DNA of 24,192 nucleotides from an uncultured Oscillospiraceae bacterium (GCA_910584805.1 CAJUCB010000001.1:5448-29639), one strand, 5' to 3'; positions 6,300 to 13,296 are shown, counted from the first letter of the stretch. Made by a program: numbers and translations. The notes: generated from the sequence alone by a model not told the origin.

Positions 6300-6803
6300 T
6301 CAGAAGGGCAGCTCGCCGTCGTCGTCGGTGAGATCCGCGAATTGGTCGACGGCAGGGGGGGCGGCGTTGTAGCTGCCGCCAGATGGGGGCCCTCCCTGGG
6401 GGGCGTTGTAGCCACCGTGGCTCTGGGGGGCGTAGCTGCCGCCGCCCTGGGGCGCATAGCCCCCGCCACCGTCCCCATCCCTGCGGGAATCCCCAAAGTA
6501 GACGTTGCTGGCCATGACCTCTGTGGCGTAGCGGCGGTTCCCGTCCCGGTCGGTATAGTCCCGGGTCTGGAGCTCCCCCTCCACGATGGCGATGCGCCCC
6601 TTGGAGAAGAAGCGGGAGACGAACTCCCCAGTCTGGCGCCAGGCCACCACATTGATGAAATCCGCCTTGCGCTCGCCAGTCTCCCGGTCCTTATAGTTCC
6701 GGTCCACCGCGATGCGGAAGGAGGTCACAGCCACGCCGCTCTGGGTGTGGCGCAGTTCGGGGTCGGCCACCAGCCGGCCCTGGAGGAAAATCTTGTTTAA
6801 CAA
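6300..6803 (-). CDS. ssb: Single-stranded DNA-binding protein
   Basis: SSB coats single-stranded DNA in replication and repair and recruits partners through its acidic tail. The 167-residue protein has the N-terminal OB fold (MLNKIFLQGRL at the start, SFRIAVDRNYKD, FINVVAWRQTGEF, IAIVEGELQTRDY, EVMASNVYF near residue 105), a long Gly/Gln/Tyr-rich linker with repeated GGSYAPQ-like units, and the conserved acidic tip DDDGELPF. It is the middle gene of the operon, so this is the chromosomal copy. Confidence 0.97.
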   Translation of the reverse strand: MLNKIFLQGRLVADPELRHTQSGVAVTSFRIAVDRNYKDRETGERKADFINVVAWRQTGEFVSRFFSKGRIAIVEGELQTRDYTDRDGNRRYATEVMASNVYFGDSRRDGDGGGGYAPQGGGSYAPQSHGGYNAPQGGPPSGGSYNAAPPAVDQFADLTDDDGELPF

Positions 6804-6815
6804 AGCAAGTCCCCC

Positions 6816-7115
6816 TTATTCGTCCTTGCAGACGATCATGGAGCGCATAACGCCCTCGGTGATCTTCATCACGCGGTCCATCTCGGCGGGAAGGTCGGGT
6901 GTGGACGTGAAGGTCATGAGGACGTAGTGGCCCTCGTTCAGGTCATTGATGGGATATGCCAGACGGCGCTTGCCCCAATCATCGACTTCAGCCACAGTGC
7001 CCTGCTGGCTTTCCACCAGAGTCTTGAACTTCTCGATCATTGCAGCGATGGCCTCATCCCCCAGAGCGGGGTCCATGATGTAGACCACTTCGTAGTTTGC
7101 AGTTACCTTTGCCAT
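6816..7115 (-). CDS. rpsF: 30S ribosomal protein S6
   Basis: The 99-residue bS6 begins MAKVTANYEVVYIMDP and contains the usual VDDWGKRRLAYPINDLNEG and ending MRSMIVCKDE. It heterodimerises with S18 on the 30S platform. The ATG at 7115 is preferred to an in-frame GTG four codons upstream, because AAGGAGG lies 11 bases before it and bS6 proteins normally start at this residue. It is the first gene of the operon. Confidence 0.96.
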   Translation of the reverse strand: MAKVTANYEVVYIMDPALGDEAIAAMIEKFKTLVESQQGTVAEVDDWGKRRLAYPINDLNEGHYVLMTFTSTPDLPAEMDRVMKITEGVMRSMIVCKDE

Positions 7116-7147
7116 GGTTCTTTGCACCTCCTTATGGACTTAAATGC

Positions 7148-7204
7148 CCGCCGCCCGCAGCGGCGGAAAGGATGGCTTATCGAAATGTAGTGACATGGAT
7201 AAGC
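7148..7204 (-). promoter_or_regulatory. Structured rpsF leader (candidate S6:S18 autoregulatory RNA)
   Basis: The leader, read on the minus strand, holds two hairpins. The 5' one pairs GCTTATC with GATAAGC (7175-7181 with 7198-7204) around an inner ATGT/ACAT stem. The 3' one is a 7-bp GC stem (7148-7154 with 7160-7166). S6:S18 complexes are known to bind rpsF leaders in many bacteria. Whether either hairpin is that motif is not established here. Confidence 0.45.
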
Positions 7205-7210
7205 TATATT

Positions 7211-7238
7211 ATTATACCGAAAACCGGGGGAAAGTCAA
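7211..7238 (-). promoter_or_regulatory. rpsF operon promoter
   Basis: On the minus strand TTGACT (7233-7238) and TATAAT (7211-7216) are 16 bases apart, placing the start site near 7204, at the base of the first leader hairpin. Confidence 0.8.
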
Positions 7239-7303
7239 GCTTTTTTTCAAAAACGCGACATAGCGCCGCCAGAGTGGGACATACTGGGAGGGAGGTGATC
7301 GTT

Positions 7304-7721
7304 TTGGATTTGGAAAAACTCAGCCAGAAGGAGTACCAGCAATATGTGGCTGGCAAGGCGAAGCCCTCCCCCATGGGGAAGGACATGCTGTGGGCGTTCC
7401 TGGTGGGGGGGCTGATCTGTGTCATTGGCCAGCTCCTGCTGGACGGCTACCGGCACGCGGGCCTAGGCCAGGAGGCGGCGGGGACAGCGACCTCCGTCAC
7501 CCTCATCTTCGTCACCGCCCTGCTCACCGGCATCGGGGTCTTTGGTGCCCATCACCGGCTTTGCCAACGCGGTGGTGTCCCCGGCTATGGAGTTCAAACA
7601 GGAGGGCTTCGTTACGGGGACCTCGGCCAAGCTCTTCACCGTGGCGGGGCCGGTGCTGGTCTATGGCATCTCCGCCAGCGTGATCTATGGCGTTATCTTA
7701 TGGCTGTCCCGCTTGGGCTGA
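7304..7721 (+). pseudogene. spoVAC: spoVAC, apparently disrupted by an internal deletion and frameshift
   Basis: SpoVAC is a spore inner-membrane channel component for dipicolinic acid transport. The first frame gives a good N-terminal half (start MDLEKLSQKEY, then AFLVGGLICVIGQLLLD and LLTGIGVF). From 7545 a different frame continues with VPITGFANAVVSPAMEFK, EGFVTGTSAKLFTVAGPVLV and a final membrane segment, stopping at 7721. Family members have about 12 residues (roughly DxIxxxAGAGxx) between these halves; here one base separates them, consistent with a 35-base loss at about 7541-7545. A TTG start at 7304 follows a perfect GGAGGTGATC. The usual partners spoVAD and spoVAE are absent, so the gene is isolated as well as broken. 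Confidence 0.8.
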
Positions 7722-7766
7722 AAAAAGGCTTCCGGGGAAGGGGAACCCTGCTTCGGAAGCCTTTTT
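7722..7766. terminator. Bidirectional terminator after spoVAC
   Basis: A perfect 12-bp stem (7722-7733 with 7755-7766) has five T at its plus-strand end and six T on the minus strand. It serves spoVAC and the converging ABM-like gene operon. Confidence 0.9.
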
Positions 7767-7783
7767 GGCTGTGGAGCCGGGGT

Positions 7784-8083
7784 TTAATACTTTTTTACAA
7801 AGGAAGAGATCAGCGCCCGGCAGGTGTTCATTTGGATACAGTCATAGAACGCCGCTGTCACTTCTTTTCCCTGTCCCACGGTGGTGGCATTGTGGGCGTC
7901 CTCCTCCGTCTCCCAGAGGACGAAATCAGTCCAGGTCTTGTCTTGCAGGTAGTGTTCCCAAGAAATGAAACCATTGGCCTTGGAAATGACCTGGTCGTGG
8001 AGGGCTTGGGTCCGTTGGATGAAGGTTTCGTCACTTACGTTTTTCTTGAGCTTGTAGGAAAATATCCATGCTGTTTTTGCCAT
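7784..8083 (-). CDS. ABM-like dimeric alpha/beta-barrel protein
   Basis: The 99-residue product starts MAKTAWIFSYKLKK and has the pattern of antibiotic-biosynthesis-monooxygenase-like domains: an N-terminal strand, a helix (ETFIQRTQALHDQVIS), then FISWEHYLQD, TWTDFVLWETEEDAHNA and a closing helix. Such small proteins form dimeric barrels and include monooxygenases and many uncharacterised members, so the reaction cannot be named. GAAGGGAG lies about 10 bases upstream of the ATG. It is the last gene of a three-gene minus-strand operon, 16 bases after ybjQ. Confidence 0.7.
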   Translation of the reverse strand: MAKTAWIFSYKLKKNVSDETFIQRTQALHDQVISKANGFISWEHYLQDKTWTDFVLWETEEDAHNATTVGQGKEVTAAFYDCIQMNTCRALISSFVKKY

Positions 8084-8099
8084 GGGTGGGGGTCTCCCT

Positions 8100-8411
8100 T
8101 CAACGGAATTTTACTGCGGTTCCGTAGGCGATGACCTCGGCGGCCCCCTGCATCACAGCGGAGGAGGCGTAGCGGACATTCACCACGGCATCTGCCCCCA
8201 AGCTTTCCGCCTCGGCGGTCATGCGCTTGGTGGCCAGGGCCCGGGCCTCGTTCATCATATCGGTATAGGCCCCCAGCTCACCGCCCACCAGGGTCTTGAA
8301 GCCCTGGGTAATGTCCCGGCCGATGTTCTTGGACTGGATGGTGCTGCCCTTTACCAGGCCCAGCATTTCCAATTCCTTCCCGGTGATGTAATCAGTATTG
8401 ACTAAGATCAT
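8100..8411 (-). CDS. YbjQ family (UPF0145) protein
   Basis: The 103-residue product begins MILVNTDYITGKELEMLG and shows the family pattern of a pentameric small-fold protein: GLVKGSTIQSKNIGRD, GGELGAYTDMMNEARALA, then EAESLGADAVVNVRY and VIAYGTAVKF at the end. The family has no settled function; it is sometimes described as heavy-metal-binding. The ATG at 8411 is chosen over one five codons upstream because GGAGG lies 8 bases before it. It overlaps the 3' end of the upstream gene by 20 bases, so its ribosome binding site lies inside that gene and the two are likely translationally coupled. Confidence 0.88.
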   Translation of the reverse strand: MILVNTDYITGKELEMLGLVKGSTIQSKNIGRDITQGFKTLVGGELGAYTDMMNEARALATKRMTAEAESLGADAVVNVRYASSAVMQGAAEVIAYGTAVKFR

Positions 8412-8628
8412 CTTCTTCGCCTCCATTGATTTCTTTGATCCGATACCACGCTGCGATCAGTACCCCCAGGCCGCCGGCAAATACGAAGCCTTCCAGCAGG
8501 AGGAACATAGGCAGGGGCATGGGCAGGGTGAATGTGACGGCGTAGACCCCGCCGTAAACTGCCAGCACCAGGAGTATCCCTGCCACAGACAGCCATACCC
8601 CCAGCTTCTTCTTGGTACGGGTATCCAT
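8392..8628 (-). CDS. Small membrane protein with two transmembrane segments
   Basis: The 78-residue product starts MDTRTKKKLGVWLSVAGILL and consists of a positively charged start, two hydrophobic segments (about residues 9-32 and 39-64) and an acidic tail (EINGGEEDDLSQY). No family is recognised. The ATG at 8628 has AAAGGAGG 10 bases upstream; a longer in-frame reading to 8709 runs through the promoter and is rejected. It is the first gene of the operon with ybjQ and the ABM-like gene. Confidence 0.75.
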   Translation of the reverse strand: MDTRTKKKLGVWLSVAGILLVLAVYGGVYAVTFTLPMPLPMFLLLEGFVFAGGLGVLIAAWYRIKEINGGEEDDLSQY

Positions 8629-8661
8629 AAGGACAACGCCTCCTTTTTCCCCGTTGCTTCC

Positions 8662-8690
8662 ATGATACCCTCCCGCCGGGGTGTTGTCAA
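8662..8690 (-). promoter_or_regulatory. Promoter of the membrane protein-ybjQ-ABM operon
   Basis: On the minus strand a perfect TTGACA (8685-8690) and TATCAT (8662-8667) are separated by 17 bases, about 34 bases before the start codon. Confidence 0.85.
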
Positions 8691-8727
8691 GCCTGTAAGA
8701 CTTTTCCAATTGGACAAAATTGTCTCC

Positions 8728-8791
8728 TTGTCAAGTGAAGCCAGCTATGGTATAATATCTTAATACTTAAAATACAAGGCGCAAATGCGCC
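8728..8791 (+). promoter_or_regulatory. degV promoter and 5' leader hairpin
   Basis: TTGTCA (8728-8733) and TATAAT (8751-8756) are 17 bases apart. Shortly after the likely start site, GGCGCA and TGCGCC (8778-8783 with 8786-8791) form a 6-bp inverted repeat around a 2-base spacer in the leader. It has no T-run, so it may stabilise the mRNA end or bind a protein. Confidence 0.75.
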
Positions 8792-8809
8792 ACTTGAAAT
8801 TGAGGGGCA

Positions 8810-9667
8810 ATGATCTTGAAAACAGCGATTGTAGCCGACACCAACAGCAACCTCACCCCCCAGATGGCGGAGGAATTGGATGTACAACTCATCCCCATGC
8901 CCTTTTTCATCGGCGGGGAGACCTATTTAGAGGGCTCCACCTGCACCCACAGCATGTTCTTTGAAAAGCTCCGGGAGGGGGCGGAGGTGTTCACCTCCCA
9001 GCCGCCGCCGGAGCAGATTACCCACCTGTGGGACCTGCTCCTGAGGGACCACGACTGCATCCTCCACTTCCCCATGTCCTCGGGGCTCAGCGGCTCCTGC
9101 CAGACCGCGAAGGCCCTGGCCAAGGACTACGACGGGCGGGTGCTGGTGGTGGACGACCGGCGCATCTCCATAACCCTGATGCAGTCCATCCGCAACGCCC
9201 GCACCATGCTGGGGCAGGGGATGGACCCAGTCCAGGTCCAGCGGGCCCTGGAGGCGGAGGCGGCCCAGTCCAGCATCTACCTGGCGGTGAACACCCTGGA
9301 ATACCTGCGCAAAAGCGGCCGGGTGACGGCGGCAGCGGCGGCCATGGCGGCGGTGCTGCACATCAAGCCCGTGTTGCAGATCCAAGGGGGCAAGCTGGAC
9401 GCCTATAAAAAGGCCCGGGGGATGGGACAGGCCAAGAAGGTCCTGATCCAGGCCCTGAAGGACGATTTGCAGACCCGCTTTGCGGGGATGAAGATGGTGG
9501 TCTATTCCGGCTATACCGGCGGGGACCCCGCCTATGGGGAGGCCTGGCAGAAGGAAGTCCAGGCGGCCTTCCCGGACTATCAGGTGGGCCTGACCAGCCT
9601 GCCCCTGAGTGTGTGCTGCCACACCGGCGAGGGTGTGCTGGGCGTGGGCTGCGCGAAGGTTTGGTAA
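8810..9667 (+). CDS. DegV-family fatty-acid-binding protein
   Basis: DegV/FakB proteins hold a fatty acid and, in Gram-positives, present it to the kinase FakA for phosphorylation. The 285-residue length is typical. Recognised motifs in order are IVADTNSNL at the start, TSQPPP near residue 65, SSGLSGSCQTA, VDDRRISI, LEYLRKSGRV, HIKPVLQIQGGKLDAYKKAR, and CCHTGEGVLGVG at the end, which are the ligand-binding and phosphate-binding segments of the family. GAGGGG lies only about 4 bases before the ATG at 8810; a TTG two codons later (8816) would give a better spacing and the start MKTAIVADT, so the true start is uncertain by two residues. It is a single-gene transcript ending at a strong terminator. 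Confidence 0.92.
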   Translation: MILKTAIVADTNSNLTPQMAEELDVQLIPMPFFIGGETYLEGSTCTHSMFFEKLREGAEVFTSQPPPEQITHLWDLLLRDHDCILHFPMSSGLSGSCQTAKALAKDYDGRVLVVDDRRISITLMQSIRNARTMLGQGMDPVQVQRALEAEAAQSSIYLAVNTLEYLRKSGRVTAAAAAMAAVLHIKPVLQIQGGKLDAYKKARGMGQAKKVLIQALKDDLQTRFAGMKMVVYSGYTGGDPAYGEAWQKEVQAAFPDYQVGLTSLPLSVCCHTGEGVLGVGCAKVW

Positions 9668-9672
9668 AATGG

Positions 9673-9713
9673 AAAAAGAGGAGGGAACCCTTGGGGCGTT
9701 CCTCCTCTTTTTT
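9673..9713 (+). terminator. degV terminator
   Basis: The arms AAAAAGAGGAGGGAAC and GTTCCTCCTCTTTTTT pair with one bulge around a 9-base loop and end in six T. No gene is seen between this and the end of hicB. Confidence 0.88.
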
Positions 9714-9752
9714 GGATGGACTGGTAGTGGTTGCTGTGTGGTTTCGCAATGG

Positions 9753-10151
9753 TTATTGCGCTTTTTGATAGAGATCAGTCAATGCTTCTGTGAGCAATTG
9801 GGAGAAATTCACCTTTTGTGTTTCTGCAAAGGTGTTCAGCCAAGCGGGAATGGTCAGGTTTTTGCGCACAGCTTTTTTTCCATACTTCTCCGCGTAGGCA
9901 TCCATGTCCAGGGTCAGCAAGCTGACAAAGCCGTTATCATCGGGGTGGATTGCGTGGATGGGGCTGGCTGGGGGGGCTGCCCGTCCCGCTTCCAGTTCGT
10001 CCAGGACCCATCCGCTGGCGGCGTCCTCTCCCATCAAGATGGCATCGGCTAGGGTGTCGCCCTCCGTCACGCAACCGGGAAGGTCGGGGACTTCGACAGT
10101 ATAGCCGCCTTCCTCACAGGGATAGAATACGGCAGGATAAACCAATTTCAT
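9753..10151 (-). CDS. hicB: HicB antitoxin
   Basis: HicB neutralises the mRNA-cleaving HicA toxin and represses the operon. The 132-residue protein has the partial RNase H-like N-terminal domain (KLVYPAVFYPCEEGGYTVEV, then PDLPGCVTEGDTLADA) and a C-terminal DNA-binding segment (VRKNLTIPAWLNTFAETQKV, then NFSQLLTEALTDL). AGGAGGG lies 7-8 bases before the ATG. It follows hicA by 12 bases, the standard toxin-first order. Confidence 0.93.
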   Translation of the reverse strand: MKLVYPAVFYPCEEGGYTVEVPDLPGCVTEGDTLADAILMGEDAASGWVLDELEAGRAAPPASPIHAIHPDDNGFVSLLTLDMDAYAEKYGKKAVRKNLTIPAWLNTFAETQKVNFSQLLTEALTDLYQKAQ

Positions 10152-10163
10152 AAGAAAACCCTC

Positions 10164-10346
10164 CTATTTCAATCCTGCTTGTTTCAAGATCGTATTGGCA
10201 GTTTTGATTTTTATATCGCCCTTATGTTGCGGGATGGTGATTTTTCCCTCTTTTTCCCGATGCTTGAATTGTTTGTGCGACCCTCTGCTTTCAAAATAAT
10301 ACCAGCCGTCAGCAAGAAGTAGTTTTTCCAACTGGCGTGCAGTCAT
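10164..10346 (-). CDS. hicA: HicA toxin
   Basis: HicA is a small ribosome-independent mRNA interferase with a dsRNA-binding-like fold. The 60-residue product has the expected length and layout: TARQLEKLLLADGWYY, then RGSHKQF with the catalytic histidine, KITIPQHKGDIKIKT and a final helix NTILKQAGL. The ribosome binding site is weak (GGTAAGGG directly before the ATG), which would keep toxin levels low. Confidence 0.93.
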   Translation of the reverse strand: MTARQLEKLLLADGWYYFESRGSHKQFKHREKEGKITIPQHKGDIKIKTANTILKQAGLK

Positions 10347-10371
10347 CCCTTACCACCGCCTTTGTCTTACT

Positions 10372-10400
10372 ATTATATACGTATGATGCGCGTTCGTCAA
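10372..10400 (-). promoter_or_regulatory. hicAB promoter
   Basis: On the minus strand TTGACG (10395-10400) and a perfect TATAAT (10372-10377) are 17 bases apart. The start site would be about 20 bases before hicA. Confidence 0.8.
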
Positions 10401-10685
10401 CAGCGAAATAAGGGCATTCTTGTGGGTGGCCATGGTCCTTTTGCCAGATTTCTTTTGTTTTTAACGCAAGATTGACGTATACTTGTGAGGAAGGTAAACA
10501 GTTTGACTTCACGGGCACATGGGGGATATGATTTTGTGTGCGTCCCCCTTCACGAAAGCTTCTCCCTTTTTAATGAAATTTTAAGAGATGCTGTATTTTT
10601 TCTTCAGGACTTCCGTGCTATACTCAAAGCATCCAAGCAATGCGCAGGCGACGTTTGCATATCGCTGGGAAAAGGAGGAATCCCA
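10401..10685 (+). promoter_or_regulatory. Intergenic region upstream of the first exported paralog
   Basis: No gene is supported here. The best promoter is TTGACT (10503-10508), 18 bases, TATGAT (10527-10532). A second -10-like TATACT lies at 10619-10624 without a good -35. A 6-bp inverted repeat GGGGGA/TCCCCC starts at 10521, overlapping the first -10. The ribosome binding site AAAGGAGG precedes the ATG at 10686. If the response regulator of this cluster controls it, its site should lie here. Confidence 0.5.
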
Positions 10686-11873
10686 ATGAAGAAACGAAAA
10701 CTGACGGCTTGCCTTTTGGCGGGCGTGCTGGTCCTGGCGGTGTCCGCCGGGGCGGCCTATGGCAGTGTGAATGGTTACACCGCCTATAAGAACGGGGTGA
10801 AGGCCCTGGTGAAGGAATGCAACAACGTGAGCTTGGCCGGCTCCGTGCGCATCTCCATAGACGGCAAGGAAGTGGTGAACAGCAGGGAGGAGCTGATCAC
10901 CGACGGGGCCAACCAGGCTACCCACACGTGGGAGGGGACGGGCGACCAGCCCAGCTATGAGTCCCACTCTGTCACCATCAACGGCGTGAACACCTATTAC
11001 AGCTCCGGCATGGAGCCCCAGACCTACCGCACCCATGAGGTGCCCAAGACGGAGGTGACACCGATGATTGATCTGTTGGGAGAGGATGCCGACGAGCTAG
11101 AGCGCCGGTTGACGACCTTCCTGGAACTGGCCGCCGACACCATGATGGGGGACTTGAAGAACAACTTCGTGGCCACCGGCAAGGAAGATGGCGTGAGCCG
11201 CTATCAGGTGAACATCTCCAAGAACCAGGTGCCCGCCCTCATCAACGCCGGCCTGTCCCTGATAGCCTATTCCGAGGCCACCAGCACCAGCGAAGAGGTG
11301 GTCTATGAGAACTACCATCAGAGCCTAATCGCCTTTTATGAGAGCGAGACTGGCAGCGCCATTTCGGAAGAGCTGTGGGAGAACTACGTGGACGGTTACA
11401 ACGGCGACTGGGTGAAGGCCAACCAGGAGGCTGTGAAGGCCTATGACGTGGTCCAGCAGAAGTACGCCGATGCCCTCTTCGATGCCCTCCATGAGCAGGG
11501 CGGCATCCTCTACGTCAGCAAAGACAACCAGCAGACCCGGTACGAGAACAAGTACGACTTCTACGAGGCCCACCCGGAAGAATATATGAACAACTGGGAG
11601 GCCCTCATTGGGGAGGACTTGAGCCTGGAAAACGTGGATTGCAGCTTCGGGGTGGACGGCCAAGGCCGCCTGGTGGAGAACAGCATCACCGTGAACTTCA
11701 CCACCGTGGACGCCAAGGGCCAGAGCCACGCCCTGTGCTTCACCGGGAGCCTCACCGCCAAGGACTACGGCTGCGCCACCGTGGAACCCCTGGACGTCAC
11801 CGGCTGGCGGGATGTTACCCAGGAGGACGGCACCAAGGCGGTGGACACGGTAAACATGGACACAGCAGCATAA
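10686..11873 (+). CDS. Exported or membrane-anchored protein of unknown family, paralog 1
   Basis: The 395-residue product starts MKKRKLTACLLAGVLVLAVS, a signal peptide or signal anchor (no lipobox), followed by an extracellular region of about 365 residues. It is clearly paralogous to the second gene downstream over its whole length. The most conserved part is residues about 143-196 (FLELAAD, GDLKNNFVA, GKEDGVSRYQV, ISKNQVPAL, NAGLSL). Other shared features are NGYTAYKNG after the signal, a YYSSGMEP motif, a charged helical region around 215-275 and a C-terminal VEPLDVTGW. The ATG at 10686 has AAAGGAGG upstream. Its place ahead of an ABC transporter and two-component system suggests an envelope sensor, decoy or binding protein for that module. 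This is inference only; no family is recognised. Confidence 0.8.
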   Translation: MKKRKLTACLLAGVLVLAVSAGAAYGSVNGYTAYKNGVKALVKECNNVSLAGSVRISIDGKEVVNSREELITDGANQATHTWEGTGDQPSYESHSVTINGVNTYYSSGMEPQTYRTHEVPKTEVTPMIDLLGEDADELERRLTTFLELAADTMMGDLKNNFVATGKEDGVSRYQVNISKNQVPALINAGLSLIAYSEATSTSEEVVYENYHQSLIAFYESETGSAISEELWENYVDGYNGDWVKANQEAVKAYDVVQQKYADALFDALHEQGGILYVSKDNQQTRYENKYDFYEAHPEEYMNNWEALIGEDLSLENVDCSFGVDGQGRLVENSITVNFTTVDAKGQSHALCFTGSLTAKDYGCATVEPLDVTGWRDVTQEDGTKAVDTVNMDTAA

Positions 11874-11919
11874 AAACATTCCCCAGATGTGAGGAATACG
11901 AGAAACAAAGGAGCCAGAT

Positions 11920-12039
11920 ATGGGGAAAATGGGAACAAGAATGCTCTATCTAATGGTAGGCGTGCTGATCCTGGTGGCATCCGCCAGGGCGGCGTTGGCA
12001 GCAAGACGGAACCGGGACATGGTCCGGGTTCCCAGGTAA
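11920..12039 (+). pseudogene. Decayed 5' remnant of a third paralog (39-codon mini-ORF)
   Basis: Between the two paralogs lies a 39-codon reading frame beginning MGKMGTRMLYLMVGVLILVA. Its DNA from about 11963 matches the signal-peptide coding DNA of the second paralog (GTGCTGATCCTGG, then GCC, GGGC and GGCAGC blocks) with scattered substitutions and one missing base just before GGCAGC, after which the frame differs and soon stops. AAGGAG lies about 7 bases upstream, so a short hydrophobic peptide could still be made. The simplest reading is a truncated duplicate. A functional small membrane peptide is the alternative. Confidence 0.65.
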
Positions 12040-12061
12040 GGATAAAAAGGAGGAAAACAAC

Positions 12062-13216
12062 ATGATGAAACGGAAATTGACGGTCTGCCTGGTGGCAGGA
12101 GTGCTGATCCTGGCGGTGTCTGCCGGGGCAGCCTTTGGCAGCGTAAACGGTTACGCCGCCTACAAGAACGGCGCCAAGAAGCTGCTGTTGGAGACGGACA
12201 ACGTCACCCTCAAGGGCAGCTATAGCATCTCGGTGGACGGCCAGGAGCTGGACAAGGTGAGCGCCTCCTATGCCAAGGAGGGCAAGAACTGGGACAGCCG
12301 CAGCAGCAAGCAGATCCGGGGGGAAGCCTATGAGACCGTGGATGTGATGCACAACGGCGTCAATAGCTGGTACAGCAGCGACATGGAGCCCAACACCTAT
12401 TACAGCTACAAGAGCGACAGCCCCGGCGATACCAGCCTGTTGGGCATCGACCAGGACAGTGAGCTGGAACAGCGCATGGTGACCTTCCTGGAACTGGCCG
12501 CGGACACCGTGGTGGGGGATTTGAAGAACAACTTCGTGGCCATCGGCAAGGAGGATGGCGTGAGCAAGTATCAGGTGGATATCTCCAAGAGCCAGGTGCC
12601 CGCTGTGGTGAATGCCGGCCTGTCCCTGATGGCCTATAGCTCCGCCTCTGTCAGCGCCAACAGCAGCTATGTTGTTTGGGAGGACCAGGAAGCGACCATG
12701 GCAGCCTACTACCAGGAGAAAACCGGCAGCGCCCTCACCCAGGAGCTGATTGACAACTATATCGACGACTATAACGAGGAGTGGGCTGAGGCCAACGAGG
12801 ACCTGGTCGATGAGTACAACGAGGTCACCGGGGAGCTGTATGACAAGTATTATGACATGCTGGAGGACAAGGGCGACACCGGCGTCCTCTATGTCGCCGC
12901 CGACGGCAGCACCACCCACTACGCCAGCGAGAAGGATTATTTCGCGGCCCATCAGGAGAGCGCGGACACAATGGTCCGCCTGAATGACATCCTGGGCGAG
13001 GACATGGCCCTGGAAACCGTGAGCTGCACCTTCTCCGTAGACGACCAAGGCCGCCTGACGGAGAACAGCCTCACCGCTACCTTCTCCACCAAGGACATGG
13101 AGGGCAAGGACCACAGCCTGACCCTCACCGCCAACGTCACCGCCAGCGACTACGGCACCACCAAGGTCCAGCCCCTGAACCTGGACGGCTGGACGAACCT
13201 CAGCCAAGACGACTGA
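12062..13216 (+). CDS. Exported or membrane-anchored protein of unknown family, paralog 2
   Basis: The 384-residue product begins MMKRKLTVCLVAGVLILAVS, with the same signal segment as paralog 1. It shares VNGYAAYKNG after the signal, WYSSDMEPNTYY, and the strongly conserved block at residues about 139-193 (FLELAADTVVGDLKNNFVA, GKEDGVSKYQV, SQVPAVVNAGLSL). It differs in having a very acidic helical middle (YIDDYNEEWAEANEDL and onwards) and lacks paralog 1's C-terminal extension. No lipobox, catalytic motif or known binding domain was seen. AAGGAGG precedes the double ATG; either methionine could start. It should be secreted or tethered outside the cell and be co-expressed with the ABC and sensor genes that follow. 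Confidence 0.8.
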   Translation: MMKRKLTVCLVAGVLILAVSAGAAFGSVNGYAAYKNGAKKLLLETDNVTLKGSYSISVDGQELDKVSASYAKEGKNWDSRSSKQIRGEAYETVDVMHNGVNSWYSSDMEPNTYYSYKSDSPGDTSLLGIDQDSELEQRMVTFLELAADTVVGDLKNNFVAIGKEDGVSKYQVDISKSQVPAVVNAGLSLMAYSSASVSANSSYVVWEDQEATMAAYYQEKTGSALTQELIDNYIDDYNEEWAEANEDLVDEYNEVTGELYDKYYDMLEDKGDTGVLYVAADGSTTHYASEKDYFAAHQESADTMVRLNDILGEDMALETVSCTFSVDDQGRLTENSLTATFSTKDMEGKDHSLTLTANVTASDYGTTKVQPLNLDGWTNLSQDD

Positions 13217-13243
13217 CATTTTATATCTCATGATCCGGGGACT

Positions 13244-13269
13244 CCCTGGGGGCAATTCTGCCCCCAGGG
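13244..13269 (+). other. Intercistronic hairpin before the ABC transporter genes
   Basis: A perfect 11-bp GC-rich stem (13244-13254 with 13259-13269) with a 4-base loop lies between paralog 2 and the ATPase gene. It lacks a T-run, so it is not a standard terminator. It could lower downstream expression or protect the 3' end of the upstream mRNA. Confidence 0.6.
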
Positions 13270-13296
13270 GCTTCCTGCGCGAAAGGAGCTTGCAGC

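Noticed and set aside
7257..7286. Sigma-G-like promoter (ACATA, 18 bases, CATACTG) before spoVAC
   Set aside because: The -10 is so close to the ribosome binding site that the leader would start within it; kept only as a weak possibility.
7097..8134. 345-codon plus-strand frame running from the rpsF leader through spoVAC into antisense of the ABM-like gene
   Set aside because: Only the middle (7304-7543) is real SpoVAC. After the frameshift the frame is out of register and runs through a terminator.
10309..10518. 69-codon minus-strand frame overlapping hicA and its promoter
   Set aside because: It covers the hicAB promoter and lacks a ribosome binding site and a protein-like pattern.
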